Assembly: GCA_001599295.1 (NCBI GenBank)
Contig: BCGN01000003.1
Location: forward strand, 411,148-475,147
Direction of reading: 5' to 3'
Length of the DNA: 64,000 nt
Origin: Sporopachydermia quercuum
Taxonomy: Eukaryota; Ascomycota; Sporopachydermiomycetes; Sporopachydermiales; Sporopachydermiaceae
Below are positions 21,252 through 33,788 of the stretch, piece by piece (positions within the stretch are counted from its first letter, which is position 1; every line of letters starts with the position of its first letter). A program made the translations under genes and the position numbers. A model generated the notes under the pieces. That model saw only the letters and a program-made list of their open reading frames with translations. It was not told the origin of the DNA and made no database searches.

Positions 21252-22502
21252 ATGAACTCCATTCACTATCTTTCCTCGAAAGTGAAGGGAGTGTTCGAGT
21301 TCGAAGACGACAATAAAGATGAATTAGCTAACGATTTATCGGAGCCCGAGCTAGAGAAACCAGAGGTTGAAAATATAACTGTACAAGATGATTCTGACGA
21401 GGATTTGTTTTCCGATAACGAGAAGACCAGGAATCTGTCTATACAATCAGAAAAAGAGGACTGTGAGGGATCACCATCTAGTGACGATGAAAAGGATGAT
21501 CTTAAACATTATCAGCAGCAACAACAGCTGCGAAATTTTTTACAGCGGGAACAGCGGGAACAGCGAAGGAAGTCAAATGATTCAGACGTATCATTTGAAG
21601 AATCAAGGCAGCCTAAACAACGCCGCAAGTCATCTCATAGTTCTGACGAAGATGCCGATGATCATGCCAGTTCTTCCGAGAATTCAAATCAAATCAAGAA
21701 CTCCATTTTTATGAGAATAATTCATCTGTTTCTTCAACCTTTCTTCATGGCAAAATTCATCCTTCTATGGCCTTTTACATATCAACCTATAGATGAGAAT
21801 CTTCGTAAGATCGACAAAAGAGAGCGACGTTCCGCTGCTGACATCATACCAAAAGAATCTTTGAATCTCAAATCTCCCACATCTTCAACTACATCATACT
21901 TGAACATCCATCCACCGAAAAGATTGTTCACAAGCTCTACTTTACAGCCGGGCCATAAAACATTAGTACTAGATCTTGATGAAACGTTGATTCATTCCTT
22001 AGCAAGAGAAAATAGGATATCATCTGGTCACATGGTAGAAGTAAAACTACCAAGCAATTTTGCTACACTGTATTATGTGCATAAAAGGCCTCATTGTGAT
22101 GCATTCTTGAAACAAGTATCAAAATGGTTCCGTCTTGTGGTTTTCACAGCTAGTGTGAGAGAATACGCTGATCCTGTGATTGACTGGTTAGAATCAGAAC
22201 TTCCGAGATCAGTTTTCCACAAACGATATTACAGGGACGATTGCTTGTATGATGCTGAACATGGCGGATACATAAAAGATTTATCAATAGTTGAACCTGA
22301 CTTGTCGAAAGTACTGATAATTGACAATTCACCTGTATCCTATTCTTTACACGAGGAGAATGCGATAGTGATTCAAGGGTGGATTAATGATTCTAGTGAT
22401 GTCGATCTGTTATACTTAATACCTATTTTGAATGCTCTGCGATATGTTGACGATGTTAGATGCATCTTAGGATTGAAAGCTGGTGAACAATTGTTTAAAT
22501 AG
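21252..22502 (+). CDS. NEM1: Nem1 phosphatase, lipin-activating DxDx(T/V) phosphatase
   Basis: Catalytic subunit of the Nem1-Spo7 complex at the nuclear envelope/ER, which dephosphorylates the phosphatidate phosphatase Pah1. It has 416 residues. The N-terminus MNSIHYLSS is close to yeast Nem1 (MNALKYFS). An acidic region follows, then one hydrophobic segment (FMRIIHLFLQPFFMAKFILL). The FCP1-like haloacid dehalogenase domain covers the last 180 residues: LVLDLDETLIHS catalytic motif, HKRPHCDAFL, FTASVREYADPVIDWLE, YIKDLSIV, IIDNSPVSY. The C-terminus (LNALRYVDDVRCILGLKAGE) matches Nem1. The start is set at the ATG at 21252; the frame opens slightly earlier without a better start. Confidence 0.93.
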   Translation: MNSIHYLSSKVKGVFEFEDDNKDELANDLSEPELEKPEVENITVQDDSDEDLFSDNEKTRNLSIQSEKEDCEGSPSSDDEKDDLKHYQQQQQLRNFLQREQREQRRKSNDSDVSFEESRQPKQRRKSSHSSDEDADDHASSSENSNQIKNSIFMRIIHLFLQPFFMAKFILLWPFTYQPIDENLRKIDKRERRSAADIIPKESLNLKSPTSSTTSYLNIHPPKRLFTSSTLQPGHKTLVLDLDETLIHSLARENRISSGHMVEVKLPSNFATLYYVHKRPHCDAFLKQVSKWFRLVVFTASVREYADPVIDWLESELPRSVFHKRYYRDDCLYDAEHGGYIKDLSIVEPDLSKVLIIDNSPVSYSLHEENAIVIQGWINDSSDVDLLYLIPILNALRYVDDVRCILGLKAGEQLFK

Positions 22503-23792
22503 ATGTGTAGAAACGGTTATGAATAGAAATCATGAAGATGAAGTTGGAAAGCAGAAGAAGACGGAAGAAGTCAGTGAGAGTGAGAGTGTGTACATACAAG
22601 TGACTACAACTGCACCTATTTATTTTATGGAATATGATTGGACACATGTTTCAAATATACTCGAGCTTATGTTCCAGGATGTATTCATATATTATGGACG
22701 TAATTACTCGTTGTATTGATTACAACGGAACGAACAAAAATGAAATAGATTAATGATTATGAGCCGGGATGTTGAGTAATTGCCGTAGTTTCTTTTTATG
22801 CTTTAATAGCCGTTAAAACAACTCTTGCTGGGAGTCTAGTCGTAGCCAATATTGAAAATTTACCTCCTGTACACCAATACCCAAAAACTATGAAAAAACA
22901 GACTTGTTTGTATGAATATATACATACTTGAAAAAGAAAACACTATTTTCCAAAGATGCACAACAGCAGTCAGGAACAATGATTCATCTTGCCAGGCATT
23001 AGTATAATTCGCTACAGAGAGGACAAGGTACACCTAAATTGATACGAATCTATTGAGGAAATGTCTATATGCACTAATTATAAATAACAAATGTAGAGAT
23101 CATTCTCAGCCATGAGTTTGAACTTATAAGAAAGAAACGAAGCGGTATAACAGCCTTCAATTTTGACACGTTCAACGTACTTTGAACTAGCATACACTTT
23201 ATATCATTTATTGCTAAGATGACTGGAAGCATATCAACCAAGTAATCAAATAAGTAGTCAACTAACCATTNGCTGGTACAAGTAGGCCTATGAAGAAAAT
23301 TATACCACTAGTCAAAACACCGAGACTATAATATACCTGATGTACACAGAATTATGAACAACACTGTGAAGAGCTTTACATTATTCTTTAACATTTTTTA
23401 ATCCTATCCAAGTAAGTACTAAATATATACAAAAGCCAAAGAATATTCAGCTTATAAGCAGAAATAAATTGTCCCTGCCTTATCAAAAACTTCCTAAATA
23501 GGAAAGAAAACGATAANCCAAAAGTCTGGGACAACCCGGTACAATACTGGGTAGAAAGTAGAGTGAGACTTGAAAGTATAATGACCCAAAACAATATTAT
23601 GGTTTAAGTACAAACAAAGTGAAGAGAGCTGGTTTTGATCTCTTCAAGCTCTCTTCTCATATCCCATTAATTGCGTATTAGTATTGACTAGATTTATTGA
23701 TTATAATTTATTTGTGAACTACATAGTAATGCCAGTATTATCTATCCACAATTATCCAACTGAGGAGGAGAGAATATGTATACACAAAACAA
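22503..23792. other. Convergent intergenic region
   Basis: About 1.3 kb between the ends of NEM1 and the kinesin gene. No coding or RNA feature recognised. Confidence 0.55.
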
Positions 23793-26765
23793 TTAGTTCA
23801 CTAAAAATTGACGTCTATTCTCTTGATCTTCTTTCGCTTGACCACCACCTCTCAATGGTTTCACAATTCTTAAATTGAGACCAACTCTTGATACATGCCC
23901 ACTTGAACCTGTTACAGGACCAATTGGAACGTTGTTTGACTGTGTGTCACTCAGGTAGTTATTTTCCATATGACCGTTTTCTTTAGTCTCATGGATTGAT
24001 GATGACGATGATGTGATTGTCTGTGGCTTTGGTCTGCTGGAATAGAAATTGTTGAAAGATGAGTCATTAGGATTGGGACTTAAACTTTTGACTTCTTCCA
24101 GCTTAGCTCTTAATTCTTCAAGTTTTGCTTCTAGTGCTTGATTTTCTTTGAAGAAATGACGCTGCGATTCCATCAACATTNTATCTAAGGTTTTGATACG
24201 TTCATTGCGAGCGTCAAGGATGCGTTGTGATATTTGAATGTCTTTCTTTAGAGCAATATTTTGTTCATATAGTTGTTTCTGGACTTCACTTACTTGTTCC
24301 ATATTTCTTTCCAACATCTTCATCTTCTTGTCATGTTTTTCCTTTAGGGCGTCTTTATCTCCATTACCATCCTTAGATTGATCTAGTGCAATTTCGAGCT
24401 CAACAATCTTTTCACACTTTTCTTGAACATCCTCTAGTAAACGTTCACGAATTGAGTCCTTTTCCTTAATTATAATCCCCAATTTAGCGATTTCCACATC
24501 TTTGTCTTCGCATTTCTTCTTTAAAGCGTCAATAGAGTTTTGAAATTCAGCTGTATCTCCTGAATTAGATAATAACTTGTAGTCCATTGACGATGAAGAA
24601 AGAATACCTTTCGAGCTGCCGTTTCGTTCCTTTTCTTCTTGTTCTTGTTTAGATTTGAGTGTTTCCAATTGAGCTTTTAGCTGTCTTGACTCTTGAGCAT
24701 TTTCGACTAATTCCTGAGCCAGTTGTTTCAGCCTATCAATCAGCTCAGCAACGTTCTCTTCAAACCCTTCAAAAGGTTTCAGTTCTTGTGATAAACTAGT
24801 GACATAATCAGCAGAACTCATATGAGATGCAAGTACAGAAGCTGAGATGTTGTTTTCTATGTACATACAGCAAGCTCCTGATTTATTCTTTAAGCTATCA
24901 GACACTCTAGGGTTACTGGATATAGAACTGGAAGTAGTTTGAGTTCTCACCTGTTCGTATTTATTCATAAGGTCATCATTCGAGATCTTTAGTTCTTTCG
25001 CTTCGTATTTCGATCTCTCAAGTTCCTGCTTTAACGCCTGTTGTGATGTACTAGAATCCAACTTTACTTGCTCTAATTCTTCTTGAACTTGACTAATTGT
25101 TGTTTCAAGTTCAATTATCGCTGTCTCTTTTTCGTTTAGACGACCCTGCAATTCAGTTTCACGCTCTAAAAACTCCTCTTCTAATTTCTCAGTTGTTTTG
25201 CATATCAGTTCCGCTATTTGAACATCATCACGAAGGGAACTTGTCATCGACATCTGACGTTTTGTAGGTGTGCTATATTGCGCGGGAGTTCCAGCATTGC
25301 TGAGACGACCACCGGCGCGGGATGCTAGCGTGGGTATTCTTGATTGGGATTTAGGTGTTTCTACACTCGTTGAGCCTTGTCTAACGGACATTGATGGTCC
25401 AGGAGTAGTTGAATTTAGGCTACTGTTGAATTCTACCCAAGTAGAAGCATCAGGTGCTTTTCCGGTCCGCCATTTATCTAATTCGCCTTCTAGTTTACCT
25501 GCATACTCGTAGCAACTCTCCATTTGCAATTGATACAGTTGCAGTAGTTTCTTCAGTTCTGCAGCACTTAACTCCACATTAACCTTTGCTTTGTTCTTTA
25601 TCTTCTTTGCTCTATTGCCAAACCTCAAAGTAGACAGTGTTTCATCTCCATTGTAAGATGCAGGCGAACAATTGATGATCAAACTAGTACGAGAGTTGCC
25701 ACCTAATGATTCTTGCAGTATACGTGTTAGTTTCGAGTCTCGATAAGGAATATGCTTTGATCTTCCATCCGTTAGAGAATTTATTACCATTCCTAGTGCT
25801 GATAGTGATCTGTTGATTTTCTTTGCTTCTTCGAGTGTTTGTCCTGATGCCCCAGTCTTGCCCACTTTTTCTGAGCCAGCCAGATCAACTAAAAACAGCG
25901 TTCCTGATTTTGAGGATCCTGCAATCACGTTCTTTTGGTGGACTTGCAATTGGAAGATGGAATGAGACCGTGAAGATTCCTTATTCATCTTAGTAGAAGA
26001 AACAGCACGCGCCATNGTTCCTTGACGCATGACGTCGAAAACCTCAGAAACACTAGCAACGTATACTTCTGTTAGCCCTTTAACGTGGATGCCGTGTGCT
26101 TTGTCTTCATGAATAGGTAAATTATCGTTCGATACTCTCAAGAGATCTTTGATTCTTTCCATATAAATTTCCATATAGCTTACCGACACAATATATTCCA
26201 TGTCAGATGAGCTTTTAGAGATGGCTTCAAATAGGAGTTCAACAATTCTTGGAATTATACCACGGGTTGCTTCATCGTCAATATCAGGTCCCATCATTGT
26301 ATACGATTTACCACTACCAGTCTGCCCATAAGCAAACACTGTACCATTATAGCCATTAAGAAGATCATCTACTGTTTGACGGATTGAATACTCAAAGACC
26401 TCTTCCTGTTTAGAATCCATACCGAAAACTCTGTCAAAAGTGAACGTGCCTTGGAATTCTGGCGTGTTTATTTCGCAAGTGTCCTCTGACAATATTTGTA
26501 CTATGGTTTCACCTCCTTTAGTTTTCTCCAGCTCACTTTCAGGTCTGAAACGAACGATCACTTTTACTTCATTGCCATTACTACTGCCATTTGTTAGAGT
26601 AGGAGAACCAGGGCTTGAGTATTCGTAACCGTTTAACGATGAGAAACTGCTGTCGAAATTAGCTAGAGGTGATTCCGGTACTGACGAAGTTGAGGACACT
26701 GAGGATAGCAATGACGCGGATGATCCATTCCTAACATTGTGCTTAGGCGTGCCATATGTTGACAT
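23793..26765 (-). CDS. Conventional kinesin (kinesin-1) heavy chain
   Basis: Plus-end-directed microtubule motor of 990 residues. The motor domain is about 66-405, after a 64-residue Ser-rich leader that is longer than usual. Nucleotide motifs are GQTGSGKS (147-154), [12 protein letters not shown] (switch I) and [10 protein letters not shown] (switch II); microtubule-binding segments include [14 protein letters not shown]. The neck follows [16 protein letters not shown]. Coiled-coil heptads fill most of 540-900. The tail carries IVKPLRGGG (967-975), the autoinhibitory IAK-type motif of kinesin-1, and a basic end. Together, motor type and tail motif separate it from other kinesin families. S. 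cerevisiae and Candida lack kinesin-1. One ambiguous base lies in the motor and one in the coil. Single exon. Confidence 0.93.
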   Translation of the reverse strand: MSTYGTPKHNVRNGSSASLLSSVSSTSSVPESPLANFDSSFSSLNGYEYSSPGSPTLTNGSSNGNEVKVIVRFRPESELEKTKGGETIVQILSEDTCEINTPEFQGTFTFDRVFGMDSKQEEVFEYSIRQTVDDLLNGYNGTVFAYGQTGSGKSYTMMGPDIDDEATRGIIPRIVELLFEAISKSSSDMEYIVSVSYMEIYMERIKDLLRVSNDNLPIHEDKAHGIHVKGLTEVYVASVSEVFDVMRQGXMARAVSSTKMNKESSRSHSIFQLQVHQKNVIAGSSKSGTLFLVDLAGSEKVGKTGASGQTLEEAKKINRSLSALGMVINSLTDGRSKHIPYRDSKLTRILQESLGGNSRTSLIINCSPASYNGDETLSTLRFGNRAKKIKNKAKVNVELSAAELKKLLQLYQLQMESCYEYAGKLEGELDKWRTGKAPDASTWVEFNSSLNSTTPGPSMSVRQGSTSVETPKSQSRIPTLASRAGGRLSNAGTPAQYSTPTKRQMSMTSSLRDDVQIAELICKTTEKLEEEFLERETELQGRLNEKETAIIELETTISQVQEELEQVKLDSSTSQQALKQELERSKYEAKELKISNDDLMNKYEQVRTQTTSSSISSNPRVSDSLKNKSGACCMYIENNISASVLASHMSSADYVTSLSQELKPFEGFEENVAELIDRLKQLAQELVENAQESRQLKAQLETLKSKQEQEEKERNGSSKGILSSSSMDYKLLSNSGDTAEFQNSIDALKKKCEDKDVEIAKLGIIIKEKDSIRERLLEDVQEKCEKIVELEIALDQSKDGNGDKDALKEKHDKKMKMLERNMEQVSEVQKQLYEQNIALKKDIQISQRILDARNERIKTLDXMLMESQRHFFKENQALEAKLEELRAKLEEVKSLSPNPNDSSFNNFYSSRPKPQTITSSSSSIHETKENGHMENNYLSDTQSNNVPIGPVTGSSGHVSRVGLNLRIVKPLRGGGQAKEDQENRRQFLVN

Positions 26766-28327
26766 GATGCTTAGATATGATGAATTTAGCTGATGACGAG
26801 GGAATGCTTTAAATAAACACTGAGGTGAAAGTTGTGATCAGAAATGCTGATAATAATAAAAATACAAAGACAACGAAGCAATCAGCAGGGATCACGATCC
26901 GATTCTGTAGGCATATACTTCTAAACCAAAGGCCAAAACAACAACAACAACAACCAATTGCAAGTGAATATATTTCTCTTAAAACGCGACTANGTCTTTT
27001 ATAGTAATTAGTTTCTCTCCTGTCTTCTTGTTGTGTTGCAAAGATGCTCAGCCCTATCTAACACCATCGAGATGCTCTCATACCTCGTCACTTTAGAAGT
27101 CTGATGGATACCGCAATAGTATACAACAGGAAATGACAAATCCTCCAGCTGAGAGTGATATGCTCAATTATGATGTTTCCAAATTGTTGTGTGTTCTTTC
27201 CAACGACCAAAGATTAATCGGCAATGAAAATCAAGTCGCGTCTTTGTTGTTTCTTTGTTCGTCTTCTCTATGGATCAGTTTTCACCAATAATTAGATCGC
27301 AAATCAAAACTTTAGAGAAATCTACGCTCCTTATGAGAACAATTAGGACGCGGTTATACAAGCGACTTTCCAAAGCTATCTTATTTGTTTCTCTTCTTTA
27401 GTTCTTCTTTTCATCTCTTTTCTAAACACTGTAGATCTTCCATACTTCCTTCCAGTAATTAGTACACATCATCAAGGCCTTCCAATTGCTGATCAAATGA
27501 AAGAGTAAGGACAAGTATAGTTAAAATTACAATAGGGTTTCATTGGTTCCAGTTAACCTTTTTGGGAAGAAAGCATTAGGTATAGTTACCCATTTTGGAA
27601 GAGGTAAGATCTTACACTTATATTNATATATTTATATATGTACGTACAAATAACAGTAAAGAAAAGTCAAATGATAACTTTATAAATACATTATTGTGGA
27701 GTTCTATCATTCAGGTGAGAAGATGAGATGTGCAGGAAGTTACATCAAATACATTTATAATTTACACTTGTAACTAATTCAAAAATGCAAGAGTGGTAGG
27801 TGGGATTCGGTATGAGGGTAAAACAGAGATTATGGAACCAAATAGAAACCTGTTAGCTGATTTAGATATGTAAAGTATAGAATACATAGTAGTAATAGAA
27901 ATGATTTTTATAGTACAGATATAGGAAGAACATAAATATAGAGGAAGTAGAAGGGAAATGAGGATTCTTAAGAAAGGTAAGAAGGATAGGATGAGTAGTC
28001 CAACCACATATTATTGTTGTGCTTCAACCATGATATTCTAAATAACAGGAAAGAAAGAAGACAAGTGNACAAAATAGAAAGTGACAAAGTTGCTATCAAA
28101 TGGTTTGGAATTATTCCTCCATAGCTTTAAATACTTGGGTTCTAGATACTCATTCATACAACATCTCCACATAGTAATAAGTACTACTTATTGTACTTTG
28201 AACTATTATGGGCAGCCCCTTGTGATTATTACATTTGCTTCCTGTTAATTGAGGACTAATACTTAGTTAGTTATGAAATTATATTACTCTTTTTGAACTT
28301 CTAGACGTTATATGTTTCGAATAAGTT

Positions 28328-28434
28328 GGAGTCGAATCGATATATATTGCTGGTATGAATACAAATTTTTACAACTGGAGTCGTATCGACTCGACTAATA
28401 TGTCAAAATAATCATAAATGGAGTCGATCCGATA
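28328..28434 (+). repeat. Three spaced GGAGTCGNNTCGA-like motifs
   Basis: GGAGTCGAATCGATA at 28328, GGAGTCGTATCGACTCGAC at 28377 and GGAGTCGATCCGATA at 28420, spaced 49 and 43 bases, in otherwise AT-rich DNA. They could be protein-binding sites or a degraded minisatellite; function unknown. Confidence 0.6.
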
Positions 28435-28646
28435 TTGTTGGAATATGTATACGTATACCTGAATAGGACAATACCCAATAATAAACTCCACCATAAACCT
28501 CATTTTTGATAAATTATTCAAAACTGTATTTTTAACTATTGATTACTAGAGGTTATTGTTAATATGTTGAAGTATGAAATGGCATATTAGACAACGCAAA
28601 ACTAAACGAGGNCATACTAGACAGCGACAATCGTAAACTGGCACAT

Positions 28647-28665
28647 ATATATATATATATATATA
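28647..28665. repeat. (AT)n microsatellite
   Basis: About nine tandem AT units in a gene-free region. Confidence 0.85.
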
Positions 28666-30318
28666 AAAGAGCATGTTTGAAACTTATAAGCCATCAATTC
28701 TATATCAATAGGAGGATTTCCAATATTTAGGATAATTCACTATTTAACAAACTTCAGATGCTTCTATAACAAATGAACAAAGTATGTAATCGTCAAATTG
28801 CATATTTACCTTACATTAAGGTTTTGCTTCATGGAATCAATCGCAGTTTCATTGTCTAGTCAAACGAAGAAATAAAAACAAAAGAAGCAATTCTGACTAT
28901 CGAACAAATAGTAGACTTACAGGAGTAGCAGCTACCTTTGACACAGTAAGTGAAGNTAGAATCACGATGGAAATACGCGAGAAAGAAAACAATATGACGC
29001 AAGCAAAACCGCGAGGTTGTAGGATATCAGTGGATTGATGTGTATATGAATGAAATATCAGTATCAGAGTATTGTGATGGAAGTTAAGAAATCCCTGAAC
29101 AATTGGGGATCAATCTTCCATTGATACTATTACTTCAAATCGCTGTATGCATGGAAATACAGAACTATGTAGCAAATCCGATAGTCAACCGACCATAATT
29201 GAGTTTGGAATTTGACTTCAGAATGCAAGATATAGAAATAAGTCAATTTTGACATAGGAAGGGAAAGCTCTCATCATCATCCAAATCACCAATTATCACA
29301 AGCATTGCCAGAAAACAGTACTACCAATACGATTCTCATACAAATAAAAGTTGATAGTAACAAATCATAGTAGTATAAAGGAATCATGATAGATAGTCGT
29401 CGTGGATAATACATATAAATTTGAAACAAAGTATTGATCGTATATGAGTAGTTGAAACAAGACCCTTGATTCTAATACAATTTCTGGAAGCTTCACAGAA
29501 CTAATAAGTGAACGAATTATAAAAGAAATTGAAATCTTAAAATGGCAGCAGCCAGCTTTATTCATTCATATTTGAAGGAAGGGGAATAAGAGTCTGAAAA
29601 GGATCTACAATCTTCTTACAGGGTAAATCAAGCAAGGATCTGACAAAGTATAGCTATTCCAGTAAGGACAATAATGCAATTAAAAGCTGGAACTGGAACA
29701 TAGAAATTGTATCAAAAGTCTATTGTGGAATCTACTTTACTTAATATTGATTCTCAACTAATTGGATATGATTCTGCAATATAAAGATTGACATAATGGT
29801 AATTAATATGTCAGTATTAATGTAGGCAACTAAGCAGAATATCACACTACAATGGAAGGTAGTTTTCGATATCGCATTTATGATTTTCATTTTTAGCGGA
29901 AGATGACATTTCTTACCTTTTCATTATTAGCTCTCACTAGAGCTAGTACAAGGTCTACTCAGAACTCATAATGGAATGAAATGTCCCTTTAGCTATTATA
30001 TAAGCCACCTTATAGGTAGTTTGATCTGATCTGGTCAAAGATTAGTAAAACCAGGCGTTGATATCGATAATGACAGTGGTAGGAAATAAGAGTATACTCG
30101 ATAATAGCTGATGGACAAAATTGATAACTCAGTTATTATCCAACAAGAAGCGGAACACTACTATGCACTTTACCATACATACAACTAACGTTCTAGGTCC
30201 TACAAAACGCCAATATACAATGAACAAAAAACGAGTAAACAAGAATAACAAATGCATTCAACATCTTGAACCTCGAACTAACCATTAACTTTTAATTAAC
30301 ATATTAACACCTAACACT

Positions 30319-31509
30319 TTAAAGAACCTCAACTTGGTAGATGACATATGGTTCATAGTCACTATCAGCCAAACTACCATACTCTCCTAAATTTGTGTCC
30401 TTTAGAATTCTTCCCTTGTTATCAGTATTGAAAGCATTTCCACCTAAATAACTGAATTCCTTAAACAACAGCTCTTTGATCTTCTTAGTGGCTTTTTCAC
30501 TACCAGGTTCTACAACCAGTGAAACGAATGTGGGCGGCAGACCATATCTCAGAACACTTTCGACAAATACTCTAATTGCCTTAATATGAAACCATGTTTG
30601 ATAGATTTCTGAGTATGCAGTCTTGGCTAATCGCAATACTTCACCTCTTAGTTTATGTTCAGTTCCTAAAGCTACTTCTTTCTCTTTCTTCATATCTTCA
30701 ATATCCTTTTCCGAGTACTTAAAGTCCCTAGGAGTCCATTTTGCTTCTCTTGCCTTATGAACAAATTCCGCTGCGTATTTCTTGAACAGAGTAACGTTAT
30801 ACAAAATGTACTCGGAATCAGTTGCAATTTCTTTGGCTGAACGAGGAACAACCATGGGAACTAATGTTTCATACGTGTCTAAGAATTCCTTGCCCGAAGT
30901 CTTGGGAACAGCAACTAACACTGTTTCTAAGTATTCTGAGTTCAAAACAAAATCATCTGGTTTTACAACATCATGAAGCGATTTCACAGAAAGGTTTCCT
31001 GACTCTTTTCTATCAACAGCAGCTAAGTTGGATTTAGCAGCGTTGTAATTACCGTATAATGTTCTTAATTCTGAGTCTAAGGTGAGAGCTTCTTTGGAGA
31101 TAACAGCAATCAGCTCTCCAATATTCTTGTCTAATCGATATTTACCCTCGTTCCATGAGAACCCTTTGATGTAATTTTCCACTGACATATTGTCGACCTT
31201 TCTAGCTGCAGCATAAGCAGCTTTACTCAATTGTCCATCTTTGTCAGAAAAGATAGTATGTAAGATTTCCGATAACTTAGAAACAATACCTGAGAATTGT
31301 CCATCTACCTTATGTAGTTCTTCAGATTCTTGTACCAAATTATCTAGAGTACCAATTTTGAATAATGGGACCTTAAAAAGCTTAACCGAGTTTGACGAAA
31401 CTCCTGCTTTAGTGTTGAACCAATTAATCAATGTGGTGTCTGGAGGTCCTCCTGCTGGAGCTGCTGTAGGTGGTAATGATACCAGTAAAAACTCAGTGCT
31501 TTCAGACAT
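30319..31509 (-). CDS. VMA5: V-type ATPase V1 subunit C
   Basis: Subunit C of the peripheral V1 sector, which joins V1 to the stator stalks and controls reversible V1-Vo assembly on the vacuole. It has 396 residues against 392 in S. cerevisiae Vma5. Family marks include LLVSLPP near the N-terminus, SWNEGKYRLDK, LGTEHKLRGEVLRLAKTAYS, IRVFVESVLRYGLPP in the C-terminal part and FSYLGGNAFNTDNKG near the end. The start is set at the ATG at 31509 (MSESTEFLLVSLP), matching the family; the frame runs on upstream for 22 codons that are not conserved. Single exon. Divergent from RRP14. Confidence 0.95.
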   Translation of the reverse strand: MSESTEFLLVSLPPTAAPAGGPPDTTLINWFNTKAGVSSNSVKLFKVPLFKIGTLDNLVQESEELHKVDGQFSGIVSKLSEILHTIFSDKDGQLSKAAYAAARKVDNMSVENYIKGFSWNEGKYRLDKNIGELIAVISKEALTLDSELRTLYGNYNAAKSNLAAVDRKESGNLSVKSLHDVVKPDDFVLNSEYLETVLVAVPKTSGKEFLDTYETLVPMVVPRSAKEIATDSEYILYNVTLFKKYAAEFVHKAREAKWTPRDFKYSEKDIEDMKKEKEVALGTEHKLRGEVLRLAKTAYSEIYQTWFHIKAIRVFVESVLRYGLPPTFVSLVVEPGSEKATKKIKELLFKEFSYLGGNAFNTDNKGRILKDTNLGEYGSLADSDYEPYVIYQVEVL

Positions 31510-32233
31510 ATTTATACAGCTTTCTTTCTTTTCTAGCAATTTCCTCCTAAGAGATTGGCAAATGTTAGAAATCATAGATTATTCAGATCGTCTACTAATT
31601 GCATCATCAATTGACTAGGACCCAGACAGTTGCTCCTTCACCATCGTCATCGTCGAACATAATGACACATACTTACTACTCTATCAATTGAAACTAATGT
31701 ATATTAACAAATCGATTAAACCCTGCAAATTCATCAATTTCAGTATTTGAATGATTCATTCAGTTCTCCGCTCCTTATTATTTTATAGCTACTCTGCTCT
31801 TAATCCAATCCTATGATCCTACCTCTCAAGCCGTCAGGGACGTACACAGTTCCCATCTTCCACTTTCTTTATGATTGTGAAGGCTGCTGCAACCTTCAGT
31901 GATTATTTATTTATTACATAATCAGAAATAATTTCTAGCTTTGAACTACTTAGGCCGGGTAAGTTTATTTCTGTCTCATCATAGGTTATACGGTCAGAAA
32001 CAGACAATTATTTCACGTGATGCATTTCTCATAGAAACGAAATTTTTTGTCTTACTATCAGAAAAGTGAAATTTACCGAGAGAATTACATTACTTGTCTA
32101 TCAGTGAATAACAGCAGATAGAATGATTTGGTGAATGAAATAGAAGTGTTTACTTGGAAAATCTGTAATTTTCACTGAAAAAAGTATCAGGGCTTGTATA
32201 GGTTTACTGCTAAAGACATTAATATCATCATTC
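31510..32233. promoter_or_regulatory. Shared upstream region VMA5 / RRP14
   Basis: About 720 bp between divergent starts, AT-rich with T-runs, presumed to hold both promoters. No specific binding site is claimed. Confidence 0.45.
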
Positions 32234-33788
32234 ATGTCAGGAAACTCATTAGAGGTAAATACTCATGATTTGAAAGGTTTTTCCTTTTCTCTTTATATAT
32301 CAACAGAATAAGCGATTTCTAACAATAATTTTTTTTCTTTTCTTATAGGAGAGACTCAAGACTCACTCAAGGGCCTTTTCTGGTCTGCTATCTCTAATCC
32401 CAGCCGAATATTATTATGGCAAAGAAGATGATGGAGAAAATTGGCATAAGAAGTCTAGCAAAGATCAAAAGAAAGCAGGAAGAAGACTAAAGTTTGATCC
32501 TAACAATGATGACGTGAAAGGTAAAGTAGCAGCAACAGTTCAAGAAGAGAGACAAAAAAATGCTAAAAAAGTGTCTATTCCTACAGTTGAGAAGGTTAAG
32601 GCCAAAATGAATAGTAACAAGGAAGGCAATGGGACAGTTCAAGACTCAGAAGAAGCTGATTTGGATCCAACATCTGAATCTGAATCTGAAGCTGAAGCTA
32701 AAAGTGATCCTGGAGATGAATCTGATGAGTTAAATGAAAATTCAGATGCTACATCCGGTACGGAGTTGACTGAACTAACAGATAATAACCTCAATAGTAC
32801 TAATATCTCTAGAACAACAGACGACGATTTCAACCTCTCCGACGGATTAGATATAATATTTGATGATGCTGGGAACGAAATTTCTAAAGAAACTCCTGAA
32901 CAACGGGAAAGAGCTCTCAAAGAAAAGCCGAAGAACTCTAAAAATTCTGAAGAAGTACCTTTAGAAAAGAAACAACATCAAGCTCAATTAAGGTCAAAAT
33001 TATTAGCTAAGATTCAAATGTTGAAAGAGAAAAGAAAAGCCCCGGGAACCAATGTTAGTGGAGCACCTGTTAGTAGGGAAGAAATGTTACAAGCAAGAAA
33101 GAAACATTTAGAAGCAAAGTCTCTAAAACGTAAACGTGAACGAGAAAATGGTAATAAAGAAGAAGACGATGACGTGAGTGATGGTACTGACGCAAGCGAT
33201 AGTGATGCAAGCGATCTAGAAGAGTTAGAGAATTCCAGTAATATTATGTTCAGTAATATTGCATTTAACGATGAATCAAAAGCAGATTTAGCCACCACCT
33301 CAATTAAAAAGAAGACAGTCACGAAAGGCCCTAGTAAGTCAGATATCAAATCACAGTTAGCACACTTGGAGGCTAAGAAGAAGAAGTTGGGGGCATTGGA
33401 TGAGGAAAAGAAAAGCAAGATAGAAGAAAAAGAAACATGGAAAAATGCATTATTAAAAGCTGAAGGAGAAGTCAAAATACGTAATAACGAGAAACTTCTG
33501 AAGAAATCATTGAGAAGACAACAACAGAAGAAAAACAAGAGTGAGAGAGAATGGAATGAACGTAAAGAGACGGTCGAGAAAAACAAACAAATGAAAATTA
33601 AGAAACGTGAAGAAAATATTGCAATTCATAAAGAACTAAAAGGTGTGAAAGGTAAAAAAGCGAACAGACTGAGAATTGCTCTTAGACAGCAAATGCGTAT
33701 TAATACTGGCAGTGGAGGCAATTCTAGTGGACCTAAAAGAGCAGGTTTTGAGGGAAGGATCAAAAGTAATAAGAAACAGAAAAAATAA
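32234..33788 (+). CDS. RRP14: Rrp14/SURF6 ribosome biogenesis protein, two exons
   Basis: Nucleolar factor for 40S and 60S assembly. Exon 1 is only 21 nt (32234..32254, MSGNSLE); a 94-nt intron (GTAAAT donor, TTTCTAAC branch, TTATAG acceptor) is followed by exon 2 (32349..33788). The product has 486 residues. Exon 2 opens with the Rrp14/SURF6 N-terminal box ERLKTHSRAFSGLLSLIPAE then YYYGK. An acidic middle region (ESESEAEAKS) leads to the basic SURF6 domain: EMLQARKKHLEAK, KKKKLGALDEEKK, EKETWKNALLKAEG, then KKRE, GVKGKK and the end GFEGRIKSNKKQKK. The tiny exon is needed because no in-frame ATG precedes the conserved box in exon 2. Confidence 0.93.

Larger units (their letters stand above)
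26766..30318. other. Long gene-free stretch
   Basis: About 3.5 kb upstream of kinesin-1 and downstream of VMA5. No frame longer than 77 codons is present and none resembles a protein. It contains an AT dinucleotide tract (about 28647-28665), three spaced GGAGTCG motifs (28328-28434) and CAA repeats near 26938. No tRNA box pattern was seen. Confidence 0.5.
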
